From Roseibium album (GTDB lineage Bacteria; Pseudomonadota; Alphaproteobacteria; Rhizobiales; Stappiaceae), in assembly GCA_001404055.1 (NCBI GenBank), contig CXTY01000003.1:186001-250000 (forward strand): a stretch of 64,000 nt of DNA. Reading direction: 5' to 3'. Of the stretch, positions 1-8,971 are shown piece by piece; the stretch's first letter is position 1, and each line of letters opens with the position of its first letter. Below the pieces are notes generated by a model that saw only the letters and a list, made by a program, of their open reading frames with translations, made no database searches and was not told where the DNA came from. The position numbers and the translations under genes are program-made.

Positions 1-145
1 AATTCTTCAGCTCACGTCAGTATAGCCGACCCGACTGCATCAGACCTTCCAAAGAAGAAGCGACAAATACAATTCACGCCAACTGCTTTCCAATACCGGC
101 AAGCGACCACCGTGTTTTGAATATTCCACATTAGCGATTTGAAGT

Positions 146-634
146 TTATCGTCTAACCAAACGCAGAACCTTGAAATGGCAATTGAGGCAAGAGGCGACC
201 AGGAACGCCAGCAACAACACCTGTACAAGTTCCATTTTCGTAAAATAGAGCAAAATGTGACTGACGGTACCTTCTGCCCGTAGAGGCATTATTGCGTTGA
301 TGGAATAATCATTGCCTATACCTGTGGCAAACAGCAAAAAGACAGCATGAAAAAAGATAAACTGTGAGCGATGGTGCCTGTCTGACAACACGAGAAGGCT
401 GCCAATAAAGGTCAAACAAAAAAAGATGGCAGCACAAAACAGCGCGGGGAAACCCGTCGAATAGTAGATGAGGTTAGCAGGTTCGCGGAACAGTGTCGGA
501 ACAGAGAGGAACGCTTTCCATACTAACGGGTTACCCGGATCGGCTCCAAGCCAGAACCGGAGCGCGAAAAAGAAAGACAGAAGCAAAAGACAAGCGACTG
601 CACTTGTGTCGAAAAATTTGCAATATCTGCTCAT
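146..634 (-). CDS. Small integral membrane protein, function unknown
   Basis: This 162-residue protein has about four hydrophobic stretches (roughly residues 10-30, 58-85, 92-108 and 132-152), so it is probably a four-pass inner-membrane protein. A basic C-terminal tail (RLVRR) suggests a cytoplasmic C-terminus. I recognise no catalytic motif and no family. It is transcribed away from the tad locus, in the same direction as the AAA ATPase gene about 180 bp upstream, but the gap is too long to argue for an operon. The composition and uninterrupted frame favour a real gene; the function is open. Confidence 0.6.
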   Translation of the reverse strand: MSRYCKFFDTSAVACLLLLSFFFALRFWLGADPGNPLVWKAFLSVPTLFREPANLIYYSTGFPALFCAAIFFCLTFIGSLLVLSDRHHRSQFIFFHAVFLLFATGIGNDYSINAIMPLRAEGTVSHILLYFTKMELVQVLLLAFLVASCLNCHFKVLRLVRR

Positions 635-815
635 TGCATCCCCCGATCAGTTCTGCCTTTCATCTTACGCCTTAAATATGAATTTACGCTTAAATTGATT
701 TGGTTATTCAACAGATACTTAAAATATGGCTGCGAACCAAAAAGTCCAGCAACGGAAACTTGGATTCCCTCACTGAAAAACGCCACCCACTTCGTACCCG
801 TGCCCACAGCAACAG

Positions 816-2096
816 TCAGACGATGTGGAGGTTTTGCCAGGCTCCTTCCAGTAATTCATCATCCAAACGCAATTCACTGCCCCTGTAACTGCAAACAGAG
901 CTTATGAAGTCCAGGATGTATTTGGGATGATGGCCTGCCGGGGCGTTGCCCTGATCAAGGTAATAACGTTTGAAAAACCTCTCAAACTGGGCTTCCTCAA
1001 ACTGGATTTGCCTCGCCTCACACTCATGGAGAAATATCAGGCGAAAGTCCTCGGCGGTCGGCACAGGTATGTTGAGCTTGTAATAGAGACGGCGTAGCCC
1101 CGCGGCATCAGCGAGCTCATGCGGGCTGATATTGGTCGAAAAGATCGCCAGCTGATCAAATGGGACGGAGAACTTTTTTCCGGTGTGGAGTGCCAAAAAA
1201 TCGTATCCACGTTCCAGAGGGATAATCCATCGATTCAATATCGCTTGCGGGCTTGTTTGCTGACGCCCAAAGTCGTCAACAATGAAAATGCCGCCACTGG
1301 CCTTTAAATGAATTGGCGCTTCATAAAAATTTGCCACCGGATTGTACATCAGATCAAGCATCTGAAGTGTCAGCTCTCCGCCGGTCAGGATCACCGGCCG
1401 CCGACATGCGACCCAACGTGGATCACGCGCCACTCTCTTCTCTCCCTGATCGCTTTCGCTTAACTCTCGATCGGGCACTTCGACCGGAACATGTATGGTC
1501 TTGTCAAAAAAGTTGATGATCTGCCCACCAACTTCAATGCAGTGGGGCAGATAGATCACATCCTGAAATACGGTTCCAACCGCTTCGGCGATACTGGTCT
1601 TGCCGTTTCCCGGTTCGCCATAGAACAAGATGGATTTCGCTGAATTTACAGCTGGTCCCAGGCGGTCAATAAGAAATTCCTGCAAGACAAGATGATTTAG
1701 ACACTTTTCAAGATCCGGCCGCGCGATATGCTCATGTCGAATGGTCTGCGCCCTGATCTGGTCATGAAAAGCATCGAGACTAACCGGTGCCGGTCCTACA
1801 TATTTCGACTGCCCCAAAGCCTCGAGGGCGAAAGGTACCCCCGCCCCACCCAGGGCATATCGCAACTCGGACCGCATGTCCGCTCCGGCAAGTCCGCGTG
1901 CCTCAATCAGTTGCAGCTTCTGCATTTCGCCAATCAAAGGCGAAACAATCTGGATTGGCATGCAGATCTCCCGCGCAATTGCAGAAGGTGTCATGGTTCC
2001 AAGGGTGTGGAGCGTCTTTCCGATAAGCTTATGCAGCGTATCGGCATCCAGTCCTGTTTCTTCAACTGTTCTGGGGGCTCGAGGCGCTGTAATCAT
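816..2096 (-). CDS. AAA-family ATPase with N-terminal winged-helix-like region, tad-associated
   Basis: A protein of about 426 residues. Residues 1-100 look like a small helical or winged-helix regulatory region. A P-loop follows (Walker A GEPGNGKTS near residues 160-168), then a Walker B-like IFIVDDFG near 271-277 and a sensor-1-like segment IFSTN. The C-terminal part is helical, as in AAA lid domains. I chose the ATG at 2096; the frame extends upstream to a TTG at 2153 but without a convincing ribosome binding site. It is divergent from the flp pilin gene across a 0.97-kb AT-rich spacer. From memory, AAA ATPases of this kind recur beside alphaproteobacterial tad loci, so a role in controlling or assembling the pilus is a reasonable inference. 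It is not CpaF/TadA (no secretion-ATPase boxes) and not a sigma54 activator (no GAFTGA). Confidence 0.75.
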   Translation of the reverse strand: MITAPRAPRTVEETGLDADTLHKLIGKTLHTLGTMTPSAIAREICMPIQIVSPLIGEMQKLQLIEARGLAGADMRSELRYALGGAGVPFALEALGQSKYVGPAPVSLDAFHDQIRAQTIRHEHIARPDLEKCLNHLVLQEFLIDRLGPAVNSAKSILFYGEPGNGKTSIAEAVGTVFQDVIYLPHCIEVGGQIINFFDKTIHVPVEVPDRELSESDQGEKRVARDPRWVACRRPVILTGGELTLQMLDLMYNPVANFYEAPIHLKASGGIFIVDDFGRQQTSPQAILNRWIIPLERGYDFLALHTGKKFSVPFDQLAIFSTNISPHELADAAGLRRLYYKLNIPVPTAEDFRLIFLHECEARQIQFEEAQFERFFKRYYLDQGNAPAGHHPKYILDFISSVCSYRGSELRLDDELLEGAWQNLHIV

Positions 2097-2882
2097 GTCA
2101 GGTCCAGATTTTCTTGAGGAAGAATGAAAGCGAACAGAAGAGCGGCATCTCAATGCCCCTGCTCGGGGTTAATTACACCAATAACTTTTCTAGTGCTCCA
2201 GCGACTTAATGCTTCACGTCACAAGCGGCACAGCTTCATTTCAGCGGTAGCTTGGCGTTGATCTTACTCGTCTTGTCAGCTGGCGCAAAATTGGATTGGA
2301 CCGACTGGAGGGTTCTGCCTGATTGAAAAAGAAGTCAACGCTTCCAACACGATTAATCAAATTCAGCTGAATAGTATGATTTCCCCGTAGTCCAATCAAC
2401 GCTATGCCTCCCAATCATTCAGGGACACTTTATTTATTTTAGTTTCAAAAAAAATAAGCACGACTTAGGGTATTTCTAGTAATGCTGTTAAACTAGACAA
2501 TATAGTATTGTGAAAAATATCAATAATTGAAACTTTTACGCTACCTACCACACCGCACTAAACGGCAAAATTAGCGTAATTTTACTCATAGAGCATAATT
2601 CACCGGCTCGCAGACAGTGAAACCTTGACACAATACTGCCACTTTTCGATCAGCCAACCACTCTTTGAAATTTATTGCAGCAGTACCCACTCGCCAAGGT
2701 TGTGAATCGAGTTGCAAGTCGAATTACCTCTCATTTACAGAGACTGCAGCATTCTTCACCGTCCAAAAGCATCACAAAATCGCCGACCATATCAACAAAG
2801 TACAACAAAAAATCGCCTAAAAACAAACAAAAATAACAAATACTTAAATATTAATCTTCATAATACTTTGTTTTTTTCAAAG

Positions 2883-2890
2883 TTAACCAT
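2883..2890 (+). promoter_or_regulatory. CtrA-like half motif TTAACCAT
   Basis: TTAACCAT matches the short form of the CtrA recognition sequence seen in alphaproteobacterial promoters. It lies 177 bp upstream of the flp start and about 50 bp upstream of a full TTAA-N7-TTAA box. The match is seen; its function is inferred from the pilin context. Confidence 0.4.
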
Positions 2891-2940
2891 ATAAACTATC
2901 TTGTCATCCGCTGTGTTTGTACTTAATTGACACTACGTCA

Positions 2941-2955
2941 TTAACTACTTATTAA
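2941..2955 (+). promoter_or_regulatory. CtrA-like box TTAA-N7-TTAA upstream of flp
   Basis: A perfect TTAA-CTACTTA-TTAA sits about 111 bp upstream of the flp start codon. CtrA binds TTAA-N7-TTAA, and the Caulobacter pilin gene pilA is a classic CtrA target, so cell-cycle control of this pilin is plausible. The AT-rich surroundings make a chance match possible. Confidence 0.45.
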
Positions 2956-3066
2956 TTATTGCAGAGGTTGCAATGCTCATAATTGGGACTGCCAACCTTC
3001 GGCAGTCGCTCATTGAAGAGTATTCGGCACGAAATTTTTTTAGTGCTCAAGACGGGAGAAAAGGCA

Positions 3067-3258
3067 ATGTATATCAAAGATATGATCGAAAGATTTGCTC
3101 GTGAAGAAGACGGGATCGCCTTGACGGAATATCTCATCCTTCTCGGCCTTCTGGTTGGTGGTGTAATTGCCGCCGTGACCACCGCAGGCGGCAATCTCAG
3201 CACCGTATGGACAGGTTGGGGCACCTGGTGGACCACCGCAGTGGACGCTCCTGCTTAA
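3067..3258 (+). CDS. flp: Flp-family type IVb prepilin
   Basis: A 63-residue major pilin precursor. A short charged leader (MYIKDMIERFAREEDG) precedes the processing region and a roughly 20-residue hydrophobic helix with the Flp signature Glu-Tyr (DGIALTEYLILLGLL). Prepilin peptidase would be expected to cut after the Gly of EEDG. The C-terminus is short and Trp/Gly/Thr-rich (WTGWGTWWTT). I chose the ATG at 3067 because GGGAG at 3054-3058 is well spaced; a longer in-frame upstream extension lacks pilin character. It is first in the tad locus and is separated from cpaB by a strong stem-loop, which fits pilin being made in excess over the machinery. Confidence 0.93.
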   Translation: MYIKDMIERFAREEDGIALTEYLILLGLLVGGVIAAVTTAGGNLSTVWTGWGTWWTTAVDAPA

Positions 3259-3360
3259 AGTCTACGATCCGACGAGAGCGACATCAGGCAAATTTACCCC
3301 ATCAACCATAGGCAATTTGCCAGCCTAGTTGCTTTCAAAATATGCTATTTTGGCGACTTA

Positions 3361-3386
3361 CTGCGCGGACGTGCCAGTCCGCGCAG
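3361..3386 (+). terminator. Stem-loop between flp and cpaB
   Basis: CTGCGCGGAC (3361-3370) pairs perfectly with GTCCGCGCAG (3377-3386) across a 6-nt loop. No T-run follows, so this is more likely a partial terminator, a processing site or a 3'-end stabiliser of the flp message than a strong intrinsic terminator. It is well placed to raise flp mRNA relative to the downstream assembly genes. Confidence 0.6.
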
Positions 3387-3428
3387 ACTTGAAATACTTC
3401 AATTTGCTAATCAAAATCGAGTAGCGTC

Positions 3429-4331
3429 ATGCGTGGATCAACCCTTTTCAGTGTTGCGGTTTCGGTCCTTCTGGCTGCGCTGGCTGTGTACGGTGCCCAG
3501 ACCTACCTGAACCAACAAAGACTGGCGATGCAGCAGGCATTGGTGCAACCCGCACCTGAAATGCATACAGTTGCCGTCGCTGCACACGCCCTGAACTTCG
3601 GAACTCGCCTCGAAAATTCCTCGATCAAGCTCATACCCTGGCCCGCAAACGCCCGTCCGCCGGGATCGTTTACAACGGCTGACGACCTGCTAGGTGACGG
3701 CAAACAACCAAGATACGCAAAATCCTCGATCGCTGAGGGCGAACCCATCCAGAAAACCAAGATCACGGGTTTTGGCGAACGTGCAACGCTTTCAACTGCC
3801 CTGAAACCCGGCATGAAAGCTGTGTCGATCAGGGTCAATGACGTCCTGGGAGTCGCGGGTTTTGTTTTGCCTGGCGACCGTGTTGACATCATGTTGACTC
3901 GCAGTCGGCGAAGTGGCGGTCGCGGCAACGACGAAACCTTCACCGATGTCTTGCTTCAAGGTGTGAAGGTACTGGCGATTGACCAGACAGCGGATGACCG
4001 GGCAGACAAACCGTCTGTCGTAAAAACGGTCACGCTTGAGGTCGCAACGGACGAAGCGCAAAAACTCACGCTCGCTCAAAATGTAGGTTTGCTGTCACTG
4101 GCATTGCGAAACATTGCATCTGCCGACATTGAACAAATCAAACCCATCCGGATTTCGGACCTGGGCGGCGGCGTTGTTTCCAGAGAATTCGAGACGGAGA
4201 AGACAAAAGCACCCGAACCAGTCATTGAACCTGCCGCCGAGTCATTTATTGTGATAGGTGTTTCACGAGGTGTTAATCGTCAGGAATATAAGATCGGCGA
4301 TGAACAAGCAGTGGGAACATCTGCGAATTAA
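3429..4331 (+). CDS. cpaB: Flp pilus assembly protein CpaB/RcpC
   Basis: 300 residues. An N-terminal membrane anchor (about residues 5-23) is followed by a SAF-type domain (about 45-110, with VAAHALNFGTRLENSSIKLIPWP split around the motif). A conserved region then reads MKAVSIRVNDVLGVAGFVLPGDRVD (about 127-151), typical of CpaB/RcpC. These periplasmic proteins work with the outer-membrane secretin. The C-terminal 50 residues are acidic and Pro-rich. It is first of the machinery genes after the pilin; cpaC follows 39 bp downstream. The ribosome binding site before the ATG is weak. Confidence 0.92.
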   Translation: MRGSTLFSVAVSVLLAALAVYGAQTYLNQQRLAMQQALVQPAPEMHTVAVAAHALNFGTRLENSSIKLIPWPANARPPGSFTTADDLLGDGKQPRYAKSSIAEGEPIQKTKITGFGERATLSTALKPGMKAVSIRVNDVLGVAGFVLPGDRVDIMLTRSRRSGGRGNDETFTDVLLQGVKVLAIDQTADDRADKPSVVKTVTLEVATDEAQKLTLAQNVGLLSLALRNIASADIEQIKPIRISDLGGGVVSREFETEKTKAPEPVIEPAAESFIVIGVSRGVNRQEYKIGDEQAVGTSAN

Positions 4332-4370
4332 AGTAACTCGGCCGAAAGACTGGTCAGATTTGGGGCTTAT

Positions 4371-5882
4371 GTGACGAGACTGATGAAAGCGCCAGGGACA
4401 ATGCGCAACGTTCACATATCGTTTGTTTCAGCGATGATGATCTCGCTCTTTTTTGTTAGCGCCTTTGGCGTAAATGGTGTCAGAGCGCAGGTCAACGAGA
4501 CAACACTGGTGCTTAACGGCGGGAGTCTTTCCAAGGTTTCCATGCAGCCGGGAACCACGCGAACCGTAAGGACAAATCGCAAGTTCTCAGACCTTGTTGT
4601 CGGCGATCCAACGATCGCCGACATTGTGCCTCTTTCGGAACAATCGCTTTACATTCAGGGCAAGGCACCCGGACTGACCAACATTTCGATCTATAACGCC
4701 TCGAAAAACCTGCTTGGCGTGATCGAAGTTCGCGTCCAGCTGAATTTTGACGACGTTGTTCGTGCCATACGCGCGACGTCGCCCACCTCACAGGTCTCTG
4801 TCTCAAATATCGGCAATCGAATTCGTCTCAGCGGTTCGGTGAGCAATGGCATTGAACTCACCAGGGTTCTTGAAGTCGCCCAGCAATTTTCCGAAGCGCC
4901 ACTGATCAACGCCTTGAGCGTGCGCAGCCCGCAGCAAGTGGCGTTGGAAGTACGTGTCTTGGAAGCAAGCCGGTCTATCGGCCGTGACCTGGGCATCAAC
5001 TGGGTTGGACGTTCAACCAACGGTAACGTCAGCACCAGCGGCTCGCGCGTTCAGGTTGGCGTGGACGAAGACACTGGTGGTCTTGTTTCAGTTTTGGGGA
5101 CGGGTGCAAGTGTGGCCCAGTCGGGGGCACTGCCTTTCGGTACCCTGATTGCAAAAGTGCTGGAAACTGCCGGGATTCGGATCGACACCATTATCGACGC
5201 CCTTGAAGGCAAAGGCCTGGTGCGCCGTTTGGCCCAACCGAACCTGACGACGATAAGCGGCGAGACCGCTCGCTTCCACGTTGGCGGTGAAGTGCCAATC
5301 CAGACCGCGATTTCAAATGCAGGTGGGGTTGCGACATCAACCGACTACCGGCCATTTGGCGTTCGCCTGGAATTCGTACCGACTGTTCTTGACAACACCC
5401 GTGTCAATCTCCGGGTGATGACCGAGGTCAGTGACATCGACAACACCATCAACGTCAACGGTAACCCGGGCTTCACCTCACGCAGAGCGGAAGCGGTGAT
5501 TGAACTGCGGGACGGGCAAAGTTTTGCCATGGCCGGGCTGTTGGAAAACGTAGACACGCGCGACATCAGCCAGCTTCCCTGGCTGGGGCAAGTGCCTATG
5601 CTGGGTGCCTTGTTCAGATCCACAAGCTTCCAAAAACGCGAAACCGATCTGGTGATCGTTGTGACGCCTCGCCTTGTACGGCCGGCGCGCCCTGATGAGG
5701 ACCTCGCCTCACCTCTTGACCGGACACGCCCGACTAACGACGTGGAGATGTTTGCCCTTGGCCTTCTGGAGGTCAACAAGGACATGCTCCGCAAGTTCAA
5801 GGAAGGCAAGGACCTGATTGGGCCCTATGGACATATGATCGATTTAGAATTTGAGGATGGTTATGTTTATTCTAAAAGGTAA
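4371..5882 (+). CDS. cpaC: Tad secretin CpaC/RcpA
   Basis: About 503 residues. A signal peptide ends near VRAQ. An N-terminal pilus-assembly domain follows, with VGDPTIADIVPLSEQSLYI and KAPGLTNISIY signatures of the RcpA/CpaC family, then a BON-like segment around residues 120-175. The C-terminal secretin domain (about 185-440) contains RRLAQPNLTTISGETARF and the VPTVLDNTRVNLRV strand region. It forms the outer-membrane channel for the Flp pilus. GTG at 4371 is used as the start; ATG at 4383 or 4401 is possible and leaves the signal peptide intact. The end overlaps the next gene by about 20 bp, implying translational coupling. Confidence 0.93.
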   Translation: MTRLMKAPGTMRNVHISFVSAMMISLFFVSAFGVNGVRAQVNETTLVLNGGSLSKVSMQPGTTRTVRTNRKFSDLVVGDPTIADIVPLSEQSLYIQGKAPGLTNISIYNASKNLLGVIEVRVQLNFDDVVRAIRATSPTSQVSVSNIGNRIRLSGSVSNGIELTRVLEVAQQFSEAPLINALSVRSPQQVALEVRVLEASRSIGRDLGINWVGRSTNGNVSTSGSRVQVGVDEDTGGLVSVLGTGASVAQSGALPFGTLIAKVLETAGIRIDTIIDALEGKGLVRRLAQPNLTTISGETARFHVGGEVPIQTAISNAGGVATSTDYRPFGVRLEFVPTVLDNTRVNLRVMTEVSDIDNTINVNGNPGFTSRRAEAVIELRDGQSFAMAGLLENVDTRDISQLPWLGQVPMLGALFRSTSFQKRETDLVIVVTPRLVRPARPDEDLASPLDRTRPTNDVEMFALGLLEVNKDMLRKFKEGKDLIGPYGHMIDLEFEDGYVYSKR

Positions 5883-6159
5883 TTGGATAGCCATCTTCAT
5901 TCTTTCAGCATTTCTGTCTGGTTGCGCTGATTACATGAACCACCGTGATACGGTCACACTTGGTGCTGGGAGCGCCATGCAGCACAATATTGCGGTTCAC
6001 ACAGTGAACCCGTTTCCACCGCTCGCAAACAATACGAGAATTGATCGCGATGGAAAATCGGTGGTACTTGCGCAGGAGCGCTACTTGACGCCGAGTGATC
6101 CTGACGTTGTGTCAGGAGCTGTTTCTTCGGCAGCCGGCGGAATTGGATCGTCAGAATAG
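5863..6159 (+). CDS. Small tad-associated lipoprotein
   Basis: 98 residues with a short basic start, a hydrophobic segment and a lipobox LSGC at about residues 18-21, so it is a predicted lipoprotein. The mature part contains DYMNHRDTVTLGAGSAM, a segment I associate from memory with short lipoproteins encoded next to cpaC in rhizobial-type tad loci. It may fill the place of CpaD, which is normally about twice as long. ATG 5863 is preferred because GAGG lies 6 nt upstream and the product starts just before the signal helix; TTG at 5851 is the outer limit. It overlaps the end of cpaC. Confidence 0.75.
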   Translation: MFILKGNWIAIFILSAFLSGCADYMNHRDTVTLGAGSAMQHNIAVHTVNPFPPLANNTRIDRDGKSVVLAQERYLTPSDPDVVSGAVSSAAGGIGSSE

Positions 6160-6228
6160 ACTGATTACGTCACGCCACGACGATCTGACCCGGTTGCTGA
6201 CATTTGGAAGTAACGGGAGACGTTGTGT

Positions 6229-7875
6229 ATGCGTATGTTTCCAGAATTCTATTTCGGTCACCGCTGGTGTCTACGACGCTTTGCGCGCGCTGAGACTGGT
6301 TATGCATTTTATCTGACGCTGATTGCGCTGCCCCTGATCATGGGATTTGCTGTCCTCGTAATCGATGGGTCCCGTGTCCAAAACCTGCACACTGACCTGC
6401 AAAACGCCGTTGACGCCATGGCACTTACGGGTGCACGGGAGTTGGACGGACGAAATGACTCAATAATCCGCGCAAATGCTGCAATCGCAGAACTCGGCCA
6501 AAACGAAGCCTGGTTTGGAGACGGCGGTGCCGGATTTGGTTTCGGATCGAAGATCGATGTGACATATAACGCGGCTGACGACGCAGCCAGCACGGTGGAC
6601 GTCTTCTTTCTAACCGGTATACCGGGCAATCAGGTCACCGGCGGCCAGCAGGTCAATGGCGACGACATTCCCATTGACCTCGAAACCTATGCAACAACCG
6701 ATCCAAACGACGCCACTTACGCAATGGTACGCGCCAAGCCACAAAGTCTGGTGACCATGTTTCCATTGCCGGTTGGCGGCCGGGACACTTTGAACGTTGT
6801 CGCGGAAGCCGTCGCTGTGTACACAGCTGCCGCCTGTGACGTAACACCAATCTACATTTGCAATCCTTTTGAAGGCGACAACCTGAGCTTCAATGAACAT
6901 TTCGCTCAAGGTGACATGTATGCCCGTGAAGTCGAACTGCAAAACACTGGCAGCTCTTCTCCAGGCCCTGGAAATTTCGGGTTTCTTCGCACTGTGGGCT
7001 CAGGTGCAAATGTACTCTCTGAAGCGCTTGCAACCGGCTCCCCTGGTGTTTGCTACAAGGAAGATGGCGTCGATACAGAGCCTGGGGCGCAAGTTGGTCC
7101 TGTTGAGCAGGGTATCAACACGCGAATGGGTCTCTATGGAGGTTCCTTCGGACGTACTGACAGAGACCCACGCTACCGTCCCGATCACAATATCCGCATG
7201 GGCCAATCAAACCCGGGCGCAGGAAACAGTTGTAGAGGTTATAACCCTGAAGCTGATCCCGGAGAGGCCATGGCCTTTCCTCCTGGTGATGTCGTGACAA
7301 CCCTTCCAGGAGGGTCGATTTCCAGCGCAACCTGGGACCTCGATCTTTATTGGCACATCGCACACGATGCGCTTGAAAACAGTCCAATGGTGCAGAACGA
7401 CGACGGTGATTATGTCCTGCCGGATGATTATGTTCTACCGAGTGCCCCGTCTGCGGTCTATGGCCACAAACCAACCTTGCCTGCGGGAGCCAGCGTCGCC
7501 GACACAAGCCCACCATCGCGGTACGATGTCTATACCTACGAGTTGCAGAACTCGATGACGATCAATCAATCCCCGAATGGCGAATCCGGCACTCCTGCTT
7601 GCCATCGAAATTATAACATTGAAGATTACCAGGGCGAGCGGCGCACTATCTTCTCGGCAGTTTTGAACTGCAATGCATTGAATGCTGAAGGCATATTACA
7701 GGGTGCGGCCACCGACGTGCCAACTGAGGCCTTTGCACTCATGTTCATGACAAAGCCTGCATCAGCGGATGGCAACGACCGTGCCTTGAGCCTCGAATTG
7801 GTTGATGTAACAGGAGAAGGCGGACTTGGCCTGCTAGAGGAGTTTTTGCGAGAGGAGGCCGAGTTGGTGCGATGA
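6229..7875 (+). CDS. tadG: TadG-like pilus assembly / pseudopilin-like protein
   Basis: About 548 residues. The N-terminal 90 residues match the TadG N-terminal family: a basic leader, the segment TGYAFYLTLIALPLIMGFAV as a transmembrane helix, then DGSRVQNLHTDLQNAVDAMALTGA. The long periplasmic remainder has several Cys pairs (for example CDVTPIYIC near residue 200) and no recognisable von Willebrand A motif. ATG 6229 is preceded by GGGAGA; TTG 6223 is the outer option. It overlaps the next tadE-like gene by 4 bp (ATGA), so the two are translationally coupled. Confidence 0.85.
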   Translation: MRMFPEFYFGHRWCLRRFARAETGYAFYLTLIALPLIMGFAVLVIDGSRVQNLHTDLQNAVDAMALTGARELDGRNDSIIRANAAIAELGQNEAWFGDGGAGFGFGSKIDVTYNAADDAASTVDVFFLTGIPGNQVTGGQQVNGDDIPIDLETYATTDPNDATYAMVRAKPQSLVTMFPLPVGGRDTLNVVAEAVAVYTAAACDVTPIYICNPFEGDNLSFNEHFAQGDMYAREVELQNTGSSSPGPGNFGFLRTVGSGANVLSEALATGSPGVCYKEDGVDTEPGAQVGPVEQGINTRMGLYGGSFGRTDRDPRYRPDHNIRMGQSNPGAGNSCRGYNPEADPGEAMAFPPGDVVTTLPGGSISSATWDLDLYWHIAHDALENSPMVQNDDGDYVLPDDYVLPSAPSAVYGHKPTLPAGASVADTSPPSRYDVYTYELQNSMTINQSPNGESGTPACHRNYNIEDYQGERRTIFSAVLNCNALNAEGILQGAATDVPTEAFALMFMTKPASADGNDRALSLELVDVTGEGGLGLLEEFLREEAELVR

Positions 7876-8333
7876 CTTTGTTCTTTCCATCTCTTCGCGC
7901 AATTTGCAAACGATTTTCCGACGGTGTCAGCGGTGTCGTGATGACGGAGGCAATACTGTCTTTGCCGATCCTCGTGCTTCTTGCAGCCGGTGTTCTCGAA
8001 TTCGGCTCAGTTCTGTGGCAACGGGAACAGATCGTGACGGGCTTGAGAGATTCCATCCGATACGTGGCCCGCTGCCGGCATGCCGACGCCACATGCGATA
8101 CTGTAGCCCGGAACATTGCCTATTATGGCAGCAGTGCGACAGGCACGCTTCGTGTCCCGGGCTGGAACGCCACCGATAGCCCCATCACGATAACGCGCGC
8201 CACGCTCGTTGCTCAGGACGTCGTAACCGCAAGTACAACACACACGCTCCTGAATTCGCCCCTCTTAGGCATTCTCGGCATTGGAACCATCACTGTCACG
8301 CTCGATCATCAGCAGAGGGACATAGGATGGTAA
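7872..8333 (+). CDS. tadE: TadE-like minor pseudopilin
   Basis: 153 residues. Residues about 18-45 read GVVMTEAILSLPILVLLAAGVLEF; the Glu in the hydrophobic segment and the following WQREQIVTGLRDSIRYVARC are typical of TadE-like proteins. These are processed by prepilin peptidase and are needed for pilus assembly. It overlaps tadG by 4 bp and the next gene by 7 bp, inside one transcription unit. Confidence 0.85.
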   Translation: MTLFFPSLRAICKRFSDGVSGVVMTEAILSLPILVLLAAGVLEFGSVLWQREQIVTGLRDSIRYVARCRHADATCDTVARNIAYYGSSATGTLRVPGWNATDSPITITRATLVAQDVVTASTTHTLLNSPLLGILGIGTITVTLDHQQRDIGW

Positions 8334-8953
8334 AACGGACCATCAGATCGTTTTTGGCTGAAGAGGAAGGCATTTCGCTGCTTGAAGGCGTGATCGTGTT
8401 CCCGATCATGCTGCTGACAATTTCTGCGCTGATTGAGTTTTCCTATGGAATGTATCAATGGAACCAGGCTGCAAAAACCGTTCAGCTCGCGGCCCGCAAG
8501 GCGGCAGTTTCGTGCCCGCTGACGACTGATTTCGATACGGTTTTTGCTTTTAACGACGCGCTCGGAGGACAGCTCATTTCCGCAAACAGTGGTACCGTTT
8601 CCCAGTGTGGATACGGGACCGGAAATGCATGCATTGCCGCGAGGCTCAACAACCTGGTGGACGGACCTGCGGAAAATCCGGAAAACTATACATGGAAGGG
8701 CATGAAACGTTTTTTCAATCAGGATGACTTCGCCGCAGAAAACGTTACGGTAATCTATGAACAGAGTGGGCTCGGTTATCACGGAAGACCAGACGGGCCG
8801 GTTGTAACTCTGCGTTTGGAAATTCGAAATGTAATTTTTGATCTGCCTGTCGTCGGCGCGCTCCTCGGGTTGCCGGACGTCACAATCCCGAGTTTTCCCG
8901 TTACGGTGGGGACAGAAGATCTCCAAAGCGGACCGAATGATGATTGCACTTAA
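8327..8953 (+). CDS. TadE/TadF-like pseudopilin
   Basis: 208 residues. It starts MVKRTIRSFLAEEEGISLLEG followed by a hydrophobic segment VIVFPIMLLTISALIEFSYG, the same architecture as TadE (Glu in the helix, then an aromatic residue). The C-terminal part is periplasmic with several Cys residues, perhaps disulfide-bonded. The start overlaps the previous tadE-like stop by 7 bp. Whether it is better called TadE or TadF cannot be decided from the sequence alone. Confidence 0.83.
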   Translation: MVKRTIRSFLAEEEGISLLEGVIVFPIMLLTISALIEFSYGMYQWNQAAKTVQLAARKAAVSCPLTTDFDTVFAFNDALGGQLISANSGTVSQCGYGTGNACIAARLNNLVDGPAENPENYTWKGMKRFFNQDDFAAENVTVIYEQSGLGYHGRPDGPVVTLRLEIRNVIFDLPVVGALLGLPDVTIPSFPVTVGTEDLQSGPNDDCT

Positions 8954-8971
8954 AGTTTGGAAAAAAGCCCT

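Larger units (their letters stand above)
2154..3066. other. Long AT-rich non-coding region upstream of flp
   Basis: About 900 bp with no credible gene; the longest plus-strand frame (2712-2894) has a biased Asn/Lys composition and no ribosome binding site. The DNA becomes markedly AT-rich from about 2400 to 2960. It contains small perfect inverted repeats, ACAATA-N3-TATTGT at 2497-2511 and ACTTTG-N7-CAAAGT at 2865-2883, as well as two CtrA-like motifs annotated separately. It must hold the flp promoter and the promoter of the divergent AAA ATPase gene. An untranslated RNA cannot be excluded. Confidence 0.6.

Noticed and set aside
2712..2894. 60-residue plus-strand frame in the AT-rich spacer
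   Set aside because: Asn/Lys/Thr-rich product typical of translated AT-rich DNA, no ribosome binding site, and CtrA-like motif inside it.
8309..8926. 205-residue minus-strand frame
   Set aside because: Lies wholly antisense to the tadE/F-like gene, which has clear family features and coupled overlaps.
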